Shown here piece by piece: positions 7,179 to 11,221 of a stretch of 11,221 nucleotides of DNA (the stretch's first letter is position 1; every line of letters begins with the position of its first letter). Below the pieces are notes generated by a model. The model worked only from the letters and a program-made list of their open reading frames with translations, was not told where the DNA came from and ran no database searches. Both the position numbers and the translations under genes were made by a program. Source of the DNA: JBBIKU01 sp037445245 (GTDB lineage: Bacteria; Chloroflexota; Anaerolineae; Anaerolineales; Anaerolineaceae); the NCBI GenBank assembly GCA_037445245.1, contig JBBIKU010000076.1, positions 1 through 11,221 of the forward strand, in the 5' to 3' direction.

Positions 7179-7904
7179 TCATTGCGGCAGGCTCACCAGC
7201 GAATCCAGGGCGACCGCCAGCATCTCATCGACGCCTTTTCTGACGACATCGCGGTGGGGGTCGTACTTTTTATCGACGAACACATTGCCATCCGAAACGA
7301 AGACGCCGCCGGCGCGGACGTTCTTGAGGCTGGCGAGCACCAGCAGAACCGCCAGTTCCATCTCGACCGCCAGCACACCCGCTTTTGCCCACAGTTCGTA
7401 ATTGCCGGGCAGCAGTTCGGGGGCGAAGTTCGCCTGGGTGAGGATCACACCGGTGTGGATTCGATTTCCATGCGGGCGGGCGGCTTCTTCGAGCGCGGCG
7501 ATCACCCTGCGGTCGGCGAACGCCGGGAATTCGGGCGGCGCCAGGAAGGGGCTGGTGCCGTCCTGGCGCACCGCGGCGGTGGCGAGGATCATGTCGCCGT
7601 CGTGGATGAAGTTTTGCATGGCGCCGCAGGTGCCCGCCCGAATGACGTTCTTGATGCGGGCGTGGAAAAGCTGCTGAAAGCAAACGCTTGCGCCTGACGC
7701 CCCGACCCCGTGCGAGCACACGGTGACCGCTTTGCCCCGGTAACTGCCGCTGATGGTGAGATACTCGCGGTAGCTGCCGACCTCCACGGCGTCTTGCAGC
7801 AACGCGGCGCTCTCGGCGACCCGGTTTGGGTCTCCCATGACAAGAACGTTGGGGGCGATGTCCTCAAGGTTGGCTCTGAGAATCGGCAAATCCTTGTCTG
7901 CCAT
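7179..7904 (-). CDS. Nucleoside phosphorylase (PNP/UDP family)
   Basis: 241 residues, the usual length for the hexameric PNP/uridine phosphorylase family, which splits nucleosides with phosphate to base and ribose-1-phosphate in purine or pyrimidine salvage. Visible are GDPNRV (24-29, phosphate site), RAGTCGAM (89-96), VRQDGTSPFLAPPEFPAFA (112-130), VEMEL (180-184, ribose-binding Glu/Met/Glu) and SDGN (204-207). Asp205 stands where DeoD-type purine phosphorylases carry their catalytic Asp. The DGTS...APPEFPA stretch is closer to uridine phosphorylase, yet the Q-E-R-Y base-binding segment of Udp is missing. Base preference therefore cannot be read reliably, and I give no symbol. TCACCTCCT at 7911-7919 (AGGAGGTGA on the minus strand) is a strong Shine-Dalgarno 6 bases upstream, and a good promoter lies just beyond. 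It appears to be a single-gene transcript. Confidence 0.9.
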   Translation of the reverse strand: MADKDLPILRANLEDIAPNVLVMGDPNRVAESAALLQDAVEVGSYREYLTISGSYRGKAVTVCSHGVGASGASVCFQQLFHARIKNVIRAGTCGAMQNFIHDGDMILATAAVRQDGTSPFLAPPEFPAFADRRVIAALEEAARPHGNRIHTGVILTQANFAPELLPGNYELWAKAGVLAVEMELAVLLVLASLKNVRAGGVFVSDGNVFVDKKYDPHRDVVRKGVDEMLAVALDSLVSLPQ

Positions 7905-7929
7905 GGCGCGTCACCTCCTGCCTGGTACC

Positions 7930-7957
7930 ATTGTATTCTGCGCGGCAGCGCTGTCAA
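7930..7957 (-). promoter_or_regulatory. Sigma-70-type promoter of the nucleoside phosphorylase
   Basis: On the minus strand TTGACA (7957-7952, perfect) is followed by a 16-base spacer and TACAAT (7935-7930, five of six). The predicted transcript would start near 7923 and reach the ATG after about 20 bases, just enough for the Shine-Dalgarno. It is the best promoter match seen in the window. A GC hairpin (GCCCG/CGGGC, 7958-7972) touches its upstream edge. Confidence 0.75.
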
Positions 7958-8044
7958 GCCCGCCAGCCGGGCGCATCCGGGTAAATGTTAATGATCCGTA
8001 AAACAGGTTTTTTTTAAATTGTCCCCCCCACATCTTTAAAATTA

Positions 8045-8053
8045 TGCGATAAT
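8045..8053 (+). promoter_or_regulatory. Candidate extended -10 promoter of the Fe-S/hypAB operon
   Basis: TGCGATAAT carries the TGn extension directly before GATAAT (five of six against TATAAT). Extended -10 promoters can work without a good -35, and none is visible; a run of seven C occupies 8023-8029. Transcription would start near 8060 and give a leader of about 60 bases. Confidence 0.4.
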
Positions 8054-8072
8054 TGGGACCATCGATCCCCAC

Positions 8073-8091
8073 AGCCACAGGCGGGGTGGCT
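8073..8091 (+). other. Hairpin in the leader of the Fe-S/hypAB operon
   Basis: AGCCAC (8073-8078) and GTGGCT (8086-8091) form a 6-base-pair stem with a 7-base loop, about 20 bases before the Shine-Dalgarno AGGAG (8112-8116). There is no U-tract. It does not match a riboswitch that I recognise. It could modestly affect RNA stability or translation, or be incidental. Confidence 0.3.
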
Positions 8092-8119
8092 TAACAACCG
8101 GATAGCGAGAGAGGAGATC

Positions 8120-9283
8120 ATGGCGCCCAAAGACCTGTATGATGACCTGATCAAGTATTATGAATTCATGTTGGGACGGCTGCCAAACCGCGAAGGATTC
8201 AAGTCCGCCGTTAAATCCACCATCGCCGAAGAAGATCTGCGCGTTTTCTTCCTGCTGCCGTTCTTCGGACAAATCACCCCGGAAAAATTGGAGAAAAAAG
8301 CCAGACGCATCGGGCTGTCAGAAGGCGACCTGCAAAGCACCATCCGGCGGCTGATTCCAGAGGGGCTCATCACCACTTTCCACAAGGACGGTCAACTGGT
8401 CTACGAGCGCGGCAGCATCCTGACCATGACCGAACTGCAGATCCGCAAGATGGAACTCAGCTCGCAGGTGGACGCCGCCATCCGCCTGGAGGCGGCGCGC
8501 TTCATGGACTTGATGATCGAGGGAGAGACCAGCCAGGTGCCCACCAAGACCCCCTACTACCGGGTTCTGCCGGTAGAGAAGACCATCACGGGCAAGGATC
8601 TCACCGGCGAGGTGATTCTGGACGCGGTGGTGCCCGACCCGCGCGCCATCCTGCCGATCGACGTGATCTCCGAGATGATCAAGAAAGAGCCTCTGATGGT
8701 GGTGGCGGAATGCTACTGCCGCAAGGCGAAACTGATCCTGGACAAGGGCTGCGAGCACGACCTGGAAACCTGCTTCTACTTCAACGAACTGGCGGAGCTG
8801 CAACTGAATGCCGGCCGCGCCCGCAAGGTGTCCTACGAAGAGGCGCTCGAGATTCTCAAGGCGTGCGAAGACCAGGGACTGGTGCACAACATCAACAACG
8901 CCCAGGGGCACATCCATTCACTGTGCAACTGCTGCGCCTGCTCGTGCGGGGTGATCAAGTCCATGCGGCGCGGCGAGACTTTTGGCGGCAATCCCTCGCG
9001 CTTCGTTGTCGCTTATCAGGAAGAAGCCTGCGCCGTGTGCGGCGAATGCGTCGAGGTTTGTCCGACCGACGCACTCTTATTGATAGACGGAAGGCTTGAC
9101 CTGAGCGTCGAGAAGTGCATCGGCTGCGGTCTGTGCGTGTCGCGCTGCCCGAACAATGCGTTGACCATGATCCCGCGCCAGAAAACGGCACGCATCCCCG
9201 AAACGGTCTTCGACATGTTCGGCAAGATGACGCGCGAAGCGGTGGTGGGCAAGTTGCTGCAAAAGATCGGCATCCGCTGGTAA
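8120..9283 (+). CDS. Cysteine-rich 4Fe-4S protein with N-terminal winged-helix-like region, linked to hypAB
   Basis: 387 residues. Residues about 40-100 (LPFFGQITPEKLEKKARRIG ... LIPEGLITTFHKDG) read like a winged-helix segment. The middle has a first cysteine group, ECYCRK (197-202, Cys198/200) with Cys211 and Cys218. A second is SLCNCCACSCG (267-277, five Cys). These are arranged like an extra cluster site seen in a family of Fe-S proteins of anaerobes. The C-terminus has two classical ferredoxin motifs: CAVCGECVEVCP (304-315) and CIGCGLCVSRCP (333-344). No signal peptide or membrane helix is present, so it is cytosolic. AGGAG at 8112-8116 supports the ATG. It leads an operon with hypA and hypB, and its stop TAA is 18 bases from the hypA start in the same frame. 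A redox or maturation role for a [NiFe]-hydrogenase is inference from position. The exact family name is not known to me. Confidence 0.85.
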   Translation: MAPKDLYDDLIKYYEFMLGRLPNREGFKSAVKSTIAEEDLRVFFLLPFFGQITPEKLEKKARRIGLSEGDLQSTIRRLIPEGLITTFHKDGQLVYERGSILTMTELQIRKMELSSQVDAAIRLEAARFMDLMIEGETSQVPTKTPYYRVLPVEKTITGKDLTGEVILDAVVPDPRAILPIDVISEMIKKEPLMVVAECYCRKAKLILDKGCEHDLETCFYFNELAELQLNAGRARKVSYEEALEILKACEDQGLVHNINNAQGHIHSLCNCCACSCGVIKSMRRGETFGGNPSRFVVAYQEEACAVCGECVEVCPTDALLLIDGRLDLSVEKCIGCGLCVSRCPNNALTMIPRQKTARIPETVFDMFGKMTREAVVGKLLQKIGIRW

Positions 9284-9292
9284 ACGCTGCCT

Positions 9293-9299
9293 GGAGGAG
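9293..9299 (+). promoter_or_regulatory. Ribosome binding site in front of the ATT start of hypA
   Basis: GGAGGAG lies between the upstream stop (9283) and ATT 9302. GGAGG ends 4 bases before the ATT, somewhat close but usable. No Shine-Dalgarno is apparent at the later in-frame ATG (9368), which supports initiation at or very near 9302. Confidence 0.6.
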
Positions 9300-9301
9300 C
9301 C

Positions 9302-9649
9302 ATTCACGAGATCAGTATTGCCGAGAACGTCCTGACCATCGCCGAGCGCGCCGCCCGGCAGCACAAGATGGGACGCATCGCCCGCATGGTGCTGGAGATC
9401 GGGCAGTTCAGCGGCGTGGAACCGCAACTGCTGCGCATGGCATTCGAAGTGATCGTCTCCGGCACGGTTCTGGAGAAAGCCGAGATCGAGATGCTGACCC
9501 CGCAGCTGTTGTTGTACTGCCGCGCCTGCGAGACCGAGTACCTGGCTGAACCGGATGATCTGCGCTGCCAGGCTTGCCTGGGGGAGGAGTTCGACATTTT
9601 GCAGGGCAAGGAGATGCGGGTCAAATCGATCGCCGGAGGTGACGCGTGA
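9302..9649 (+). CDS. hypA: Hydrogenase maturation nickel metallochaperone HypA, apparent ATT start
   Basis: 115 residues, normal for HypA, which carries nickel to the [NiFe]-hydrogenase large subunit together with HypB. Read from ATT 9302 the protein begins (M)-H-E-I-S-I-A-E-N, the hallmark HypA N-terminus. His2 and Glu3 bind nickel and must directly follow the initiator Met. The zinc site is CRAC (73-76) and CQAC (89-92), with EIGQFSGVEP (32-41) between. No ATG, GTG or TTG lies between the upstream stop and this codon in frame; CTG 9287 would bury His2. The next ATG (9368) removes 22 residues including His2 and gives an inactive protein. Either ATT is a true rare start, as known for infC, or it is a one-base error or mutation from ATG. 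Its stop overlaps the hypB GTG by 4 bases, implying coupling. Confidence 0.92.
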   Translation: MHEISIAENVLTIAERAARQHKMGRIARMVLEIGQFSGVEPQLLRMAFEVIVSGTVLEKAEIEMLTPQLLLYCRACETEYLAEPDDLRCQACLGEEFDILQGKEMRVKSIAGGDA

Positions 9650-10392
9650 GTCAGCTAAGCGAAGATCGGTTGCGCCGCCCCGGCGAGATCAAGGGACTGG
9701 AGCAGACAGACCACCCCGAATTGCGGGTGGTGCGCCTGGAAGAAGAGGTGCTGGCAGCCAACGAAACGGTCGCCGCCCAAAACCGGGCGCTCTTCCGGCA
9801 GCACCGTCTTTACGTGATGAACCTGATCAGCTCACCGGGAGCGGGCAAGACCAGCCTGCTAGTGGAAACCCTGCTCAAATTAAATAACAAGCTGCGCTGC
9901 GGCGTGATCGAGGGCGATCTGCAAACGGCGCACGACGCCCAACGCATCGCCGAGAGCGGGACGCCGGTGGTGCAGATCAACACCCGCGACGCCTGCCACC
10001 TCAACGCGGCGATGGTGGGCGAGGCGCTGGCGGCGCTGCCCCTGCCGGAGTTGGACCTGCTGTTCATCGAAAATGTGGGCAACCTGATCTGCCCGTCGGC
10101 GTTCGACCTGGGCGAGCACGAAAAAGTGGTGCTGATGAGCATCACCGAAGGGGAAGACAAGCCGGTTAAATACCCGCTGGCGTTTCACCTGGCAAAGCTG
10201 CTCCTGCTGACCAAGATCGACCTTCTGCCGCACCTGCGCTTCGACCTGGATCTGTGCAAGGACTACGTGCGCCGGGTCAACCCCCACATCGAGATACTCA
10301 CCACCTCGGTGTACGATGAGAGCGGACTGGAAGCCTGGCTGGACGCGCTGCAACAGCGGGTGGAGGAAGAGAAGCGCGCACACATGGCATGA
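9646..10392 (+). CDS. hypB: Hydrogenase maturation GTPase HypB (nickel insertion)
   Basis: 248 residues of the SIMIBI GTPase HypB, which drives nickel transfer to hydrogenase by GTP hydrolysis. Walker A is SSPGAGKTS (62-70). IEGDLQT (88-94) follows, and DACHLN (115-120) with Cys117/His118 and ENVGNLICPS (142-151) with Cys149 give the metal site in the G domain. The G4 element reads LTKID (188-192) in place of N-K-x-D. The N-terminus lacks both the C-x-x-C-G-C nickel site of E. coli HypB and the His-rich stretch of other HypBs, leaving only the G-domain site. The start is GTG at 9646, overlapping the hypA stop as GTGA. GGAGGTGA at 9635-9642 is a strong Shine-Dalgarno. Last gene of the operon; no hydrogenase subunit or other hyp gene follows in the window. 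Confidence 0.96.
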   Translation: MSQLSEDRLRRPGEIKGLEQTDHPELRVVRLEEEVLAANETVAAQNRALFRQHRLYVMNLISSPGAGKTSLLVETLLKLNNKLRCGVIEGDLQTAHDAQRIAESGTPVVQINTRDACHLNAAMVGEALAALPLPELDLLFIENVGNLICPSAFDLGEHEKVVLMSITEGEDKPVKYPLAFHLAKLLLLTKIDLLPHLRFDLDLCKDYVRRVNPHIEILTTSVYDESGLEAWLDALQQRVEEEKRAHMA

Positions 10393-10404
10393 CCCGGCTG
10401 GGTC
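10391..10404 (+). terminator. Short GC hairpin over the hypB stop
   Basis: GACCC (10391-10395) pairs with GGGTC (10400-10404) around a GGCT loop, overlapping the TGA of hypB. There is no U-tract, so termination is doubtful; it may simply be the 3' end of the operon. The next 150 bases up to the glycosyltransferase show no gene that I can support. Confidence 0.25.
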
Positions 10405-10557
10405 GATGTGCCTTTATCTACGAAAAGCCGGTCATCTTGCGCCGGGGTTCATCCCACACTTTCAAGCTGGACACATTGCCTGGTTGCGAAAACGATTGAA
10501 GAGTACCCTGATGCCATTTATCCGCTTTTCTAAAATAAAGAAACAAATTTACCACGA

Positions 10558-11221
10558 ATGCGCATCGTAGCTCTCGCCCTCCTGCTCGTTTCAATGCCGC
10601 TGGTCATCCTGACCCTGCTCGGTCAGCCCGTCGCCCGCACCATCCTTGATCCACTGACGCCCGACGGCGCCTTGGAAGTGCTCACGCCGTCTGTGTATGA
10701 TCTCTTTCGCCTGCCACTTCTGGCTGTCGGATTGGGTGGATCAGCCCTGTCCTTCTGGTTGTGGTTACAACCGGCACAGGGGCATACCGCCTGGGTGGTA
10801 TTCCGGAACGGTTCCGTAAGATTAGCAGCCGCCATGCAAACGCTGCTAAGCGAGCGTAAGGCGTGGGCAGCCATCCTGGCACTCACCACTCTGTCGGTGG
10901 TGGTGCGCATCCCCTTCTTCGAGCGCCCCTTCGGACACGATGAAGCCTATAGCTACGTGGTCTTTGCGCGCCAGCCGCTGTGGGCGCTTGTGAGCGACTA
11001 TCACCTGCCCAACAATCACATCTTCCACACCCTGCTCATGCACATCTCAACCGCTCTGTTGGGGGACGCCCCCTGGGCGGTGCGCTTGCCGGCAATGGTG
11101 GCAGGTGCTCTGTGCGTTCCCGCCGCATACGCCCTCGCTCGCATCTGGCACAACCGCAACGCCGGTCTTCTGGCAGCCGGACTGATCGCCGTCACCCCGC
11201 TCTTGATCACCACCTCAACCG
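10558..11221 (+). CDS. GT39/PMT-type membrane glycosyltransferase, N-terminal part (runs off right edge)
   Basis: Open from ATG 10558 to the window end, 221 residues visible, no stop. It begins with a membrane helix (about 3-21). Further hydrophobic segments lie at about 52-70, 102-120, 173-195 and 201-219. The loop after the third segment reads FGHDEAYSYVVFA (125-137), then SDYHLPNNHIFHTLLMH (146-162). This is the acidic D-E motif and His-containing loop typical of GT39/ArnT/PMT-like enzymes, which move a sugar from a polyprenyl-phosphate carrier onto protein or lipid on the outer face of the membrane. WAVRLPAMVAGAL matches the next conserved stretch. No Shine-Dalgarno precedes the ATG and the leader is AT-rich (TAAAAT at 10531-10536), so the start is the least sure part. 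The substrate cannot be told. The gap of 165 bases from hypB suggests a separate transcript. Confidence 0.8.
   Translation, partial: MRIVALALLLVSMPLVILTLLGQPVARTILDPLTPDGALEVLTPSVYDLFRLPLLAVGLGGSALSFWLWLQPAQGHTAWVVFRNGSVRLAAAMQTLLSERKAWAAILALTTLSVVVRIPFFERPFGHDEAYSYVVFARQPLWALVSDYHLPNNHIFHTLLMHISTALLGDAPWAVRLPAMVAGALCVPAAYALARIWHNRNAGLLAAGLIAVTPLLITTST

Noticed and set aside
7958..7972. GCCCG/CGGGC hairpin between the phosphorylase promoter and the Fe-S operon
   Set aside because: No gene ends nearby and there is no T-tract, so a terminator call is not supported.
7986..8005. TGTT-N12-AACA as an FNR- or CRP-like site
   Set aside because: The arms match only over four bases and the spacing is wrong for either regulator.
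10316..10570. 84-codon frame running from hypB into the gap
   Set aside because: Its first part is hypB read out of frame. The rest has no own start signal or family pattern.

Overview
The window reads as a chromosomal piece from a free-living, probably anaerobic bacterium. The mix of families (an SQHop-type cyclase-like protein, a DUF4914-like PEPCK relative, a DUF4173 membrane protein, a cysteine-rich 4Fe-4S protein beside hypAB, and a GT39-type glycosyltransferase), with GC-rich genes apart from the left end, suggests Chloroflexota and most likely Anaerolineae. That placement is inference from family recognition, not from a marker gene.

Layout, left to right. (1) About the first 1 kb is visibly more AT-rich than the rest. 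It holds the last codons of an unidentified gene and, 4 bases later, a complete proteasome-like Ntn hydrolase (124-972, +). (2) From 1037 to 5189 everything is on the minus strand: a DUF4914-like PEPCK relative, then 23 bases downstream the tRNA t6A enzyme Sua5/TsaC, then a cyclase-like protein. The cyclase-like protein loses its family sequence at about base 1320, where a TadE/TadG-like fragment begins in another frame. This looks like a deletion or rearrangement joint. (3) A 335-base divergent intergenic region (5190-5524) carries an inverted repeat and spaced TTTGAG direct repeats. (4) A DUF4173-type polytopic membrane protein (5525-7138, +) converges on a nucleoside phosphorylase (7179-7904, -). 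A hairpin lies in the gap, and the phosphorylase has a near-consensus promoter. (5) A plus-strand operon at 8120-10392 encodes a cysteine-rich 4Fe-4S protein, HypA and HypB. (6) A GT39-like membrane glycosyltransferase starts at 10558 and runs off the right edge; it has no stop codon in the window.

How the genes work together. The clearest unit is the 4Fe-4S protein-hypA-hypB operon. HypA and HypB deliver nickel to [NiFe]-hydrogenase, and the Fe-S protein shares their transcript, so it is a candidate redox partner or maturation helper. No hydrogenase subunit lies in the window. HypA appears to start at a non-canonical ATT codon, because only that start yields the M-H-E N-terminus carrying the essential nickel-binding His2. 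The DUF4914-Sua5-cyclase genes may be cotranscribed, but their functions do not form an obvious pathway.

I see no CRISPR array, tRNA, rRNA, transposase or obvious phage gene. The best candidates for something undescribed are the Ntn hydrolase with its truncated upstream partner, the Fe-S/hypAB operon, and the PEPCK-like DUF4914 protein.
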